Below, in pieces: positions 49,026 to 59,568 of a DNA stretch of 64,000 bases (the stretch's first letter is position 1; the number at the start of each line of letters is the position of its first letter). Source of the stretch: Adiantum capillus-veneris (lineage: Eukaryota > Streptophyta > Polypodiopsida > Polypodiales > Pteridaceae); NCBI GenBank assembly GCA_014529385.2, contig CM043958.1, positions 137,745,043-137,809,042 of the forward strand, written 5' to 3'. The notes beneath the pieces were generated by a model that saw only the letters and a list, made by a program, of their open reading frames with translations, was not told where the DNA came from and ran no database searches. The translations under genes were made by a program, and so were the position numbers.

Positions 49026-49150
49026 TTTTTTTTTTTGGGTTAGAACTCACAGTTTGTGAGTGTATTGTATTGCAACCAAAAAATTTACAAAATGAGCCAT
49101 GCTCAATAGAGCCATGGCATCACCCATAACCAAGACAAAATGTAACACAA
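49026..49150 (-). mobile_element. LINE 3' tail (5'-truncated copy)
   Basis: Poly(T) at about 49,026-49,035 followed (minus strand) by the same 3'-terminal words as the LINE ending at 36,410: gatg.catggctc, cactcacaa.tgtgagtt. A possible TSD, aaaggggtcacattgg (49,010-49,025), reappears slightly altered at 49,621-49,635 (aaagagtcacattgg). If that is real the insertion is about 595 bp, but only the first approximately 125 bp look LINE-like. Confidence 0.55.
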
Positions 49151-49939
49151 AGTACCAGTTCATACACTTTACCTTTTACTATAAGGCTCGATTCAAGGCG
49201 GATAATGATTAGTTGCATTCATGATTTAAACATTAAGTTAGCGTGTTAATTTAAAATGACATAGGCAATCAAAGTATAAAATAACACAACATAGGTAGAT
49301 TGATAAGATGGTTATATTTGTACAATGAGTTGTGTGCTTATAGAGCACTATGAAAGTGTAGCCTTAAGCCACATGTTGAGCCAAATGGCATAGGAGGTGG
49401 CACTCTCAATTAGAGGTAGTGGCATTTAGGTGGGACATAGGTACTTATGCAAAGTGTAGGGTTTCTTCCCACTAGAGTGTGTGAGAGTAACACTTTTAGG
49501 AATAGTTCACATAGGCATAGGATGGAAGTAGGTTTATTCCTAACATTTACAAGGAGACACGACCCAATACAAATATGAGACAAGCATAAAAAAGAAACCA
49601 GTACATGTTGCAATCAAATCAAAGAGTCACATTGGTATTCTAAAACAAGATGTGAATTTATGAAGCATTGAATGTTGTCTACGTTTTAAATTATAAATGT
49701 ATTATTTCACTTAAGAGACTTGCCACTTCCTTTCCATTTTATTGTTTTGAAATATCAACTCTTTTCAATTTATTGATTTAAAAGGCCAAAGTGACATGAC
49801 AATTGTGGACGAAAGATAACAATTCCTTTCCGTAACGTCTTTCATTCTTAATGCTCAATTTTTTGCATCCAATAAGATTGTTTAAAAAAAAACAAGGACC
49901 TACAAAAAATAGTAAAAAATAGAGTTTCTCATCATTAGC

Positions 49940-50132
49940 TTGGTATGTGGCACTAATCTGCAAGTTTTATCCAATGGTCTAGAGATTCACCCAAAATCCA
50001 ACCTTTTACTAAGGACTACTTATGTAGTCCTTAGTAAAAGGTTGGCATGTGGCACTAATCTGCAAGCTTTATCCAATGGTCTAGAGATTCACCCAAAATC
50101 CAACCTTTTACTAAGGACTACTTATGTAGTCC
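49940..50132 (+). repeat. 102-bp tandem duplication containing a perfect 22-bp palindrome
   Basis: 49,940-50,041 is repeated from 50,042. Across the junction ccaaccttttactaaggact plus ac (49,998-50,019), loop ttat, then the exact complement (50,024-50,045) forms a 22-bp stem. The second copy ends at the half-palindrome and an A-run. Confidence 0.9.
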
Positions 50133-50289
50133 AAAAAAAAGATAGTAATATTTTTAATGGGAACATATTTTTGAAAGAAATCTAAAAAGACATGTCCATT
50201 CTCAAAAAACTAAGAAGACTTTAATGCATAAGGACACGAGGTGTTACCTTTGTGCTGGTCGTCTTATGTTGTGAACTACTTTTGATAAA

Positions 50290-52590
50290 TTTTTTTTTTG
50301 CCATAGTCACAATTGTGAGTGGAGGGAAATTATATTAACATAAAAAGAATACAATCGCCCTCAAGCACAACATGTGCCTTGAGGTGTCAACAATTTCAAA
50401 GGGTAAGAGCTAAGGCCCAACTAATAACAAAACAATCTACAATGATCCTAGAAATCTTAGTACTCGTCACCATTCTTCATCTCTACCTACCTCATCTCTT
50501 TTAGCTTCTACAATGTGGATGAGCTCAATGCTGAGACGCACTATATCATCAAATTGGATCACCACCAGTTTTGCCTCAAACATCAAAAGGCTCCTTGCTT
50601 TCCAGGCTTGATTAAGGTAACAAAATCTAGTGATTTGTGTGCACACCATAATGGCCTGGTTATGAAAGATTCACCCTCCGAGAATCAGGTCATCAATTAA
50701 AAAGACTAATCTTCCAACTCTTATGTACCCATTTGCATACTTTGGTAGCCAGTCCATCATGAGGTCGAGCATTTGCTATAAAAAAATGTAGAGGTCCTCA
50801 AGCTACCTTGCAACCATAGCAGGTATCAGTGCCGATCCCTCTAGCATGAACCTTAATCCCAGTAGGCATGGCTCCCCACAACACCTTCCAAATAAAATAA
50901 TTCATGTAATCCGGCCATTTGGTCTCCCATATGAAATTAATGCTTCTTTTCCATCACTCTTCTAACCAATTTGTCTTCCATATTTTGGAGAGCGGGGCAA
51001 ACTAGTCTGCTTTGTGAGCTAACTCACAATATGTATCTTGGGTCTTGGGGAGCAAAAACACTCTATCTTTTGGCCAATTCCAAGCTTTCCAATCAAGTTC
51101 TCCCTGAGGACCAGTGACAATGACACTGATATTACTTCCAATAGTTGATCAATCAAAAGTCTTAAGTAAAGGCCCAATTATATTGTTGTACTAACAAATC
51201 CACATTCTTCCAGTAGAGGTTTCTATTATCCCAAAGGTGAGGTAGCTTGGAAATTCCTTTGTTATAGACTTGGCGGAACTTCCCTCTAGAAAGGATCCAA
51301 AGAACCCCTTCCAAGTTTGGAAAGCCAGGGGAACCATTGGCAAGAGGTGCCCTTGAAATACCTAAACTTCTCCCTTCAATCTAGGGTAAGAGACGCTTTG
51401 TTACACTTTCGTATCAGTTCCCCTCTATATCCACCAATCTTAAGGAACCACCAAACAGGTGCTATAATTTTTCCATGCATTGTGGCCTCCTTCCATTTGC
51501 CCCCTTTTGAGGTGATATCACCTTTGCTTATCATATCCCAGGCCATGATGGCCCATTCCTACTTTTTCTCTTCCAGCAAGACAACCAGCTTGGCACACAA
51601 TGCTTCTGCATGTAGCATGGGTCCAAGACCACAATGCTTCCTTGTTTCTTTGATCTTGCTACCCATTCCCATTTCGTCCAGTGACAAGGGGTATTGGTCT
51701 TAGTGTTGATCTTCCACAAGAAACTTTTAATGGTCTTTAGAAAATCTTTCCAAATGGATTTTCTTAGCTTCAAGAATGGAGACATGAAGGAAATGTAAGG
51801 GATCATGATGGCATCGAGGACAGTGACTCTGCTATGGAAGGGGAGAATCACAAAATCTCATCTTCTCATTTTGATATTAATCTTGTTCATTACCCAATCA
51901 AATCACTGTTTATCCAAAATGCCTACACCTAGTGGGGCCCCCAAGTGTCTAAACACGATGCTCTTTCTAATAACTATCCCTGACCATTCTGTTGGGTTAA
52001 ACGAGTTGCTTTTAGATAGAGAAATAAATATTGAATTCTCAATGTTGCACATTGAGCTGGAAGCCATGGCAAAAAGCTGGACAATCTCAAGGGCTCTTCT
52101 TAGCACTTCTGGCTTGGCTTTGAGGAACAACAAAGAATTGTCTGTGAATAGCTTTGAAGCAATTGCTTACCTCCAGGGAGTGTTAGACCTTGAATTTTCC
52201 CTTTCGTAGCACTCTCCTCTAGCAAGGTTACCGGTGGGTGACAACCAATAGCAAAGAGCAACGGGAAAAGGAGGTAGCCTTGATTGATCGATCACTTGAC
52301 CTCCAACATACCCACAATCCTATTGTTGAAAAGAAGCCCAGAGCAGCTCCCCTCTCAAAGCATATGCACTAGTGCACATAGCTTGGGTCCAAACCCTAGA
52401 GCCTTCATGACCGACACAATGTATGACCACAAGATTCTATCATAGGCCTTATCCAAAGCTGTAGGAGGGTACTTTCTTTCTTGATGACAGCCGCACATTC
52501 AATTCCGACCATGGCTAATGAGATTTTATCATATATAGAACTTTTAGTCAACCACTAAACCTCACCATATTGATGCTAGCAAAGCGAGAA
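50290..52590 (-). mobile_element. 5'-truncated LINE, minus strand
   Basis: Poly(T) at 50,290-50,299 marks the 3' end, followed on the minus strand by cactcacaattgtga as in the full LINE. Translating the minus strand gives the same family, decayed: zf-RVT words GAMPTGIKVHARGIG and CYGCKVA near 50,820-50,910, RT end FHSRVTVLDAIMIPYISF near 51,800, and FRHLGAPLGV, ALEIVQLFAMA and AMVGIEC further up to about 52,510. It breaks off in the RT near 52,590, typical 5' truncation. Several stops; non-functional. No clear TSD found. Confidence 0.88.
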
Positions 52591-53739
52591 CCATAGACAT
52601 AAAATGTCAGTCCGTGGGACGTAGATGACCCGACTAGTACATGGAGGCTACAAGAGATATCTAATCTCTCATAAAACCCAATTAGAGTGCACTCTCACCT
52701 AGATTGGTCTCAAGTGTGTGTCAAACACCAACCACATAGTCATACATGAGCATTATGCTTGTACTGCATAGTCTGCACTGCAAGGAATGTGAAATCTGAG
52801 AGAAAAATGCTTAAAATCTGGCACAAATTACCTTATTGGTCAAAAATCACATCGATCAAAAACCACACAAACTACAACCTTCTTACCGCAACCCTAATAT
52901 GATGATTTTGTATAGCTACAATGCTCCCAATGTGACAAAATGCTCTACCTAGAAAGTGCAGAGTACCTCACCACCCTCATATGCTCAAAATTCATTTTTG
53001 ACACTTGGATAAAATCACATCGAGGTAAACATTATATTTTGGGTAGGTCCATTTTGGCTTCTGAAGCACTTTATAGCTTCCTTAGGATGTGATCTATCTA
53101 CTCCTATGGTCAAAAACCAGCTTTGATGCATGTCTGGAGCGTAAGAAATGAAAACAGCTCGTAGACGAACACTACTAAAGACACAACTTCATCACGAGAG
53201 ACTTACATAGAAAGAAAGAGCTTTCAATTGCGAGCATGGTGGTATGCTCAAACTTGCAATGCAACTTCACACGAGGGAGACACAAAGGATTGAAACAAGA
53301 GAGAGTTCACTGAATTTTATTGTAGCGTATGCTCACTTTAAATTATCCAAAAAACTTAGGTCAAAAGTTACAAAATTGTATTTTATTCTTTAGCCAAGGT
53401 TTGACAAATGAAACCCTAACTAAATGGCTCAATAATAAGGCTAGGAATTGCAAATAATTACAATTCTAGAAGCCCTTGGCCCCTTTACACTCTTTGGCAA
53501 ATAAATGTGATAAAACAAGTTTGGACTTCACAGGATTTCAAATTAAAAAATGGAGTTTTGATACAATAAGTGGGGATATAAAATGATAGTGATGTTCTTG
53601 TTAGTTGAGCACTTAACATTTCCCACTTCCTTTCCTGTGTCATCTGCAACACAGCTACTTAGGGTGCTTAGTAGTGGTCAAGCTTGCGAGCTTCATGCCG
53701 CTCCAAGTGTTGCTCCAATCCTTGCTGGTACATGAGGCT
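52591..53739. other. Intergenic sequence, no recognised gene
   Basis: No domain or RNA gene seen. It could include an LTR of the decayed minus-strand element that follows, but no boundary is visible. Confidence 0.45.
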
Positions 53740-55860
53740 TAGTTCTTTATCTCATGTAGACATGAACTGCATGGTAATTCTGTTCTTGTGCTCAATGGCT
53801 AAGTAGACAACAAATCTAGCTCTTAAGTTGGAGATGATTGGGAAGAATATCCTACTTTTGTAAGGAAAGAAGCCCGTATATAATGCCTCCTCAAAGGTCT
53901 GTATGTAGTAGAAGGGTAAGAACATTACCCTGGCGTAAAAATCGTAGAGCACCTCCTCTGACAAGTCATAGCACAAGTCTTGATTTCCTTCAATAAATGA
54001 CATACATTCTGCATCTGTCTATTTAGCTCGATGGAATGTCTATAAACATGTGAGAAGCATCTTGGAGAGTTTGACCAGCATGATGTAGGCCAAGTCTGGT
54101 ATCCCGCAAAAAAGCTATATCATGGATGAGATATTCTCCATCATATAATCTTCAGTTGGGTTTCCATTTAGTGGTGGTGGTAATTGTGGGTAATTGAGCC
54201 AAGTTGGTCACTTTTGCTTGATGATGGCATGCTTCTGCCAGCTATAGACCCTTGGGATTGGGCAACACTACTACACCAGATCTTTCCTGATGTCCATTGG
54301 GGCATTGGTATACAGAATGAGATACCTTGGGTTCCAGTTCAACCAAATGTTTTGCCACTTAGGATGTACCATTGTTGGATTGGTGGAAAGCTCCTTGAGA
54401 ATCCTCTATTTGATTTGCAACACTTCAAACTTGATCATAGGGTAGGTGAGAGCTTGCTGATGCCACTCTTCATTGATATTGTTTGTTGTTCGAAGGTTGA
54501 CATTGATTGAATGAAGAATCCTCTCCTCCCACTGCACGGCATCCTTCCATACTTGCTTAGTTTCATCTTTTACTTGCTTTTTAAGACAGGTCTTTTGTTT
54601 AGCAATCAAACTTGTTGGAGGTAGGTACAGAGGGGTTGGCTTCCTCTTGTGTAATCACAATCTTGGGGAGACTTGCTTCTGTGGGTGGTCGGTGCATCTT
54701 CAAAACTCATGAACGTAGAGTGTCTATATCTCACATGGATATCACTAGTTGGTCCTCCCTTGAAGTAGATGCTTGAGCTTTGATTTTCTCTTGAGCTTTC
54801 CTCTCACTTTCCTAAGTTCTTCCTTGAGATGTTCTATCTCCTTTTGATAGGTGTCTTCTTTTTGCATAAATTTGATGGAGAGCTCTTGGTGTTGCATTTT
54901 CTCGATCTTGATTTCCATTTCAAGTTCTTTTGTCTTTTGCTCAAGGCTCTGTAGGCCTCAGTAGTGTTTTGTAGTGTTGCTACTTGGGATTTGTTGGCGG
55001 TTGATTGAGTATCTAGTCTGCTCTTGCAATCGAGACTCCAACTGTGCTAAGTAAGCATTGCCTACATCCGACTGGACGTGTACTTTTTGATTAAACGAGA
55101 TTGTTTGGTGATCATTTCTTCCATTTTCTTGTTGGATATCTCCATTGAATCGGTAAATGCCTCATTGAAAGATTCTGTTACCCGAAGCCTCGCCATTGTG
55201 ATCTTTACTTGTTGCTGCTAGAGGTGATGGATCTTATGGTGGCAAGAATAAAATTCATCTTTTATTCTATCTATGGACTCATGCACATATCTGTCATATT
55301 CATCTATTTCCTCCAAGTCCTAAACTTGTTGAGAAGTGATGGCTTCGTGTTGGTGTGATGGTTCTGCCATCCCTTCTTCTGGTAGCTCCTCATGTGGTTG
55401 ATCACTGGTCTTCGTTTATTTTAGTCTGTATGGGAGCATCCACCACATCTAACACATCTAGGAACTTCAATAATCTCCTTAGTGTGAGTGCTTGGATCAT
55501 CTTGTGGAGGCTGCTCCTCAGGTAGTGTAGGAGTGGTAGTGGTTGTGGCTTTCTTCTTTTCTTCAATCACTTCTTTCAACATTGCTTCCCTTGGCCATGT
55601 CGTTTCAGTGGTCTGTGCCTTGGCCTACTCCCGTTGATTCTCTTCTTCCTCATAGAGTGTACCCACCCCAACCGTAGGGTCATCGTGCTAGTGGTACATG
55701 GGGTTTTTAGAGTGGATTTTTATTCTCTCTGGTTTGGCTATGGTGAAAGTTACAGGAAAATTTGTGTTCCCTTTTTCTACAATTAGAGATTGTGCTTGCT
55801 TTTAGGAGTTAGGCTTTGTAAAAATTGATGAAACTTGATATGGAGCCTCACTTAGACAAT
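53740..55860 (-). pseudogene. Decayed coding region with coiled coil, unrecognised
   Basis: On the minus strand, protein-like text continues for about 2 kb through several stops. About 54,950-54,770 is a heptad-rich Lys/Glu helix (LEQKTKELEMEIKIEKM, then KEIEHLKEELRKV). 54,609-54,406 encodes KDAVQWEERILHSINV, and 54,003-53,752 an aromatic-rich 83-codon frame (YDFYARVMFLPFYYIQTF). The upstream part (about 55,600-55,300) is acidic and low complexity. I recognise no family. It may be a gag-like or host gene remnant. Confidence 0.4.
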
Positions 55861-55989
55861 ATAAACACATTCATGATGAAATTTGTGGAGAAAAAGTTAA
55901 ATATGTCATGGGTCTATCTTCAACACACCAAAGATAAACTTGCATTGAATTTGATCTTTTTTTGGCTTGATGTCTCTCGGGTAACTTCA

Positions 55990-56430
55990 ATCGGTGGTAA
56001 CTAAGCTCTGTGGAAAGTTTCAGCTTAAGATGTGGCCCATAAATCCTTTGTGTGCACCCTTTTGCGTATCTTTGATGGACAAGTGCAACATAGTGAAGTG
56101 CATGCATGATGTGAGAGTGCTAGGTTGATACAAGGTGTGTGAAAGCTATGGAGATCAAGCTTACGCAATGAAATTTGCAAAAAGTGATTTATGTGAAATA
56201 TTATCTTAGGTGTGCCAAAGATAACGTTTTTCTTGATAATTATCTTTTGCCCTCAATTTGCTATGTATAGCTTCTACTAGTTTAGTGTGGCCCTTGTCCA
56301 AAGTTTTGCACTTGGTGTTTGTTCCCTTGATGTTGACGGTCCTTGCCTAAGTAGCGTTGGAGTTTAGGCTACCAACTTGTGAATGTTGACCCCCAGGAGG
56401 TTAGTGTGGGTTAGATATAACTGTTAGAGT
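55990..56430 (+). repeat. Dispersed repeat, inverted partner of 7,880-8,354
   Basis: Aligns with the reverse complement of 7,880-8,354, including gaagtgcatgcatgatgtga and ttagtgtgggttagatat. It lacks the 123-bp duplication seen there. Confidence 0.65.
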
Positions 56431-57132
56431 GTTCTGACTAAGACTTCTAAGTCTTACTAATGTAGTCCAACTATCTCTAATATACTCTAAAACCCAATAT
56501 GCATTCTCAAATCTACTAAAATGAAGTGCAAAAGACACAAGAATGCCTTGGAAACTCTACTTTTACAAGCATTTCCTGCTCACATACTTCAACAAAAATC
56601 ACATATGTATCTCTATTTGAATGTCTCATTTCAAAAACATTTCTTTATCACAACAACCATAGACACCATATTGCACTTTCATACTGACATATGAACTCAA
56701 CAATCAATAAATATGATATTTTTACTTTGCATAATCAAATTTCACTCTCAGTTTCCCAAACACTTGTTTTGACATGATACATTGGTGAATTTTGTAATTT
56801 ATTTATTCAAATTTTCTAGTCTTGGAAAATCTCCCCAACCCAATGCTTATAATATGCAGTAATTATCTCTAATTGTAATCTTTAGCAAACACTCATGCTA
56901 GTGCAGAATCATAAACATATAGGAAAATTTGATTCATGTTTGGTTATGCTCCAACTTTTATGCTTAAAATTCAAATTTCATTGTGTATTGGATAATTTAT
57001 ATATGTTTTTATATTAAAATTTTTTGCCCAACCTTTTACTGGTTTGAAGTTGAAGCCAAGGTTACCCAAGCTCACACAGTTGCATTGACAAAGGTCGAAA
57101 CCTGTATGAAGGCAGAGTTCTGAGAACGACAC
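56431..57132. other. AT-rich flank before the gypsy LTR
   Basis: No gene recognised. The five bases before the LTR, gacac (57,128-57,132), would be the expected TSD, to be compared with the sequence beyond the unseen 3' LTR. Confidence 0.5.
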
Positions 57133-57341
57133 TGTTGAGCCAGCAGAGGATCACACCCGCATTTTTGTTCACACCCATCATTTTGTAACCATTGATTGTA
57201 ATAAATGTCTTTCCGACATTAATTTTGATTTGAGCCATTCATTAAGTAACGGGACTCAATTGAGTTTCCAGCTTGTAATCCCGACGTAATTTCACCTGCT
57301 GATGTAAATAATTAGAGATGTTTTCACCTCCAAGGCTGAGG

Positions 57342-57349
57342 TATATAAG
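57342..57349 (+). promoter_or_regulatory. LTR TATA box
   Basis: TATATAAG in ggctgaggtatataagcc, a canonical plant TATA box; transcription would start about 30 nt downstream, before the (GA)n tract. Confidence 0.7.
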
Positions 57350-57419
57350 CCAAAGTTTTGTAACCTAAGGGAGGATTCAATTATTAATCAAAGTGAGTTT
57401 TTGAGCGTCGTGACTGTGT

Positions 57420-57512
<93 letters not shown>
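57420..57512 (+). repeat. (GA)n microsatellite in the LTR
   Basis: About 46 uninterrupted GA units just downstream of the predicted transcription start. GA tracts often bind BBR/BPC-type factors; that link is inference. Confidence 0.95.
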
Positions 57513-57514
<2 letters not shown>

Positions 57515-58140
57515 TTATCTCCTTGCTACGCGAGCTACGGGGCTGCCATTGGAGAAGCGACACCGCCATTGTGTTAGCAACGGTGAGAGCTACGCACAGA
57601 TACCAAGAGTGCGCGCTATCGGCTTCTACGTGTGGTAAGTTCCTACGAGCTTCGGTGTGAGTTTTCTTCCAACTCGTGTGTCGGAATAGAGTGTGCAACA
57701 TATCTATAGAACCACAACGAGTAGAGCTACACATTAGTACCATCGGGGTCAAGTTTCGGTCACCTGTATTTTTCGGCCTGTCTTCATACGCGTTTACCGC
57801 ACGGAGTGGTTATAGGTTGATTTTGCAGTTCAAGTCTTTAGGGTGTTGTTCTTACCTAGTGCATAGACTTCCCCTTGAGTTTGAGATCGATTCGATGATT
57901 CTAGATCCTGTTTCGTATAGCATTCGTTCGTAGTACGGATTTCAGTCACTTGCGTATTTTAGAACTTAGATTTGATTTCCTTAGTAGTGATTGTCATTAG
58001 AAGGTCGAGTAGGTGATTTGACACCCACCTAGTTGTTTCCATGCGCCTGCGGGTCAAGCTCCGTCCTCGTCTGACAAATTCTGTTGTTGGTTGAGTTCTC
58101 GCTATTTAGCTTCCGCTAGCGACGTAACCGCCTTAACATT

Positions 58141-58158
58141 TGGCGCCGCTGCCGGGGA
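58141..58158 (+). other. Primer-binding site TGGCGCCGCTGCCGGGGA
   Basis: Matches the PBS type common in plant gypsy elements (consensus TGGCGCCGTTGCCGGGGA), two nt after the LTR end AACA. Confidence 0.9.
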
Positions 58159-58678
58159 CGAGAGCCCTAAGTAGGTGACCTTAGACTAATCCTACGAGGT
58201 GAGTCGTATAAACTACTTTGTATACTTTAGTTAGAAAAGATCTAGGAGTGGTGGACTCCGAAGGTCTCGAGAGATACTAGGAAGTGGGGTATTCCTGGGT
58301 CTTCCGTGTTGACAGTATTTTTAGTTTAGCTTAGATTAGATTGTTTTTGATGGTGTTTAAGTGGTTGTTGACATAAAAAGCATTTGCTACTCCTTGTGTG
58401 GTAGTAAATCTCTTTATATTTTCAATTGCAAAAAATCCATTTTATGATTAGAAGTAGCTTAGGTAGGGCCTGATTTGATCCTGATCTAGAGCTATCAATT
58501 GGTGTTCTATTTGCTTGATGTGTTTGATTGCATGTTAGATCACTGAAAAAGTCTCTTTGGTAGTGAAATATGCAATAAGCAAAGTTCAGAAAAATTTTCT
58601 GTGTAACTGATTGTGGCTGAGCACTTAAAAGAGCTATTAGAAGAGTTCTGTGCTGAAAAACTGGAAATCTGCAACTTT

Positions 58679-58702
58679 AGACATCATACGCGTATGATGT
58701 CT
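58679..58702 (+). repeat. Leader palindrome, copy 1 (perfect)
   Basis: AGACATCATACG followed by its exact reverse complement, centre ACGCGT: a 24-bp perfect palindrome. Confidence 0.95.
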
Positions 58703-58964
58703 TAGGACCTAAACAGAGACTAAAATTGAAAATTTGACATTGCCAGAGTGTTTAGAAGGGGGGTTTTACCCTAAGATCAACTTAAAACAAGAGCATTTAC
58801 ACTCAAAGAAACCCGAAAAGACAAGTCGGAGTCCAAGAAACGCAAAGAATATGAAATTTTGGATTCAGATCTTGTTTTTACATTCAAACCTGACAAAAAC
58901 ACTTGAAACTCAATTATAAACATTGGAGAAGGCTTAAAACCAAAAAATAGTCAAAATCTGGGAC

Positions 58965-58994
58965 AAAAGACATCATACGCGTATAATGTCTTTT
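58965..58994 (+). repeat. Leader palindrome, copy 2
   Basis: Half-site AAAAGACATCATACG with a complement differing at one position (ATAATG for ATGATG); 30 bp. Confidence 0.95.
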
Positions 58995-59090
58995 GGCACA
59001 TCCACTGCTTATTTTTGAAATCTGACCTGACAAGATTGTTACAAACACTGTGGGAAGCATAAATATCAAGTTTGGACCCAAATTGATGAA

Positions 59091-59118
59091 AAAGACATCA
59101 TACGCGTATAATGTCTTT
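59091..59118 (+). repeat. Leader palindrome, copy 3
   Basis: Same core and the same single mismatch as copy 2; 28 bp. Confidence 0.95.
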
Positions 59119-59372
59119 GACCTAATTTTGGACATATTTTGATACTTTGCTAACACAGATCCATTGTAATAGCTGTCTAGAGGTTATATTTCAAGTTTCA
59201 TTCCATTTGGATCACAATTGACCCAAAAAACAAGTCAAAAGCGGAAAATTGCCAAGAAAAGCCTAAATTAGCCATAACTTGCTCAAACAGAGTTCAAACT
59301 GAATTTTGTGAGTGAACAGAGCATAAAGGGGTCACTGAGAGTGAGCATAACCAAAATAGTCAAAATCAGTGG

Positions 59373-59404
59373 AAAAAGACATCATACGCGTATAATGTCT
59401 TTTT
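59373..59404 (+). repeat. Leader palindrome, copy 4
   Basis: Same core and the same single mismatch as copies 2 and 3, extended to 32 bp by A5/T5. Confidence 0.95.
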
Positions 59405-59568
59405 CAGCATAACAGTAACAAAATTCTCACTTGATGAAACAGAAGATGTCCAACTGACAAGATTAAACAATTGACCAATTATCAGTCAGTTTGGATCAAT
59501 TCTGACCACAAAAACTTGGGGAAAACAAATTGCCGAGACGGAAAAGTTACAGTCCTTTAGGGGAATTG

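Larger units (their letters stand above)
57133..58138 (+). repeat. 5' LTR of the gypsy element
   Basis: Starts TGTTGAGCC and ends CCGCCTTAACA, complementary short ends (TGTTRAG). Its end is fixed by the PBS 2 nt later. A TATA box lies at 57,342 and a (GA)n tract at 57,420-57,512. The start is inferred from the end match only, since the 3' LTR is outside the window. Confidence 0.75.
58159..59568 (+). other. Retrotransposon leader with diverged internal repeats
   Basis: A long untranslated leader between PBS and the first gag ATG. It contains four copies of a palindrome, and the context tagtcaaaatc(t/a)g.gg.a.aaa precedes copies 2 and 4, suggesting approximately 285-bp diverged repeats. Confidence 0.7.
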
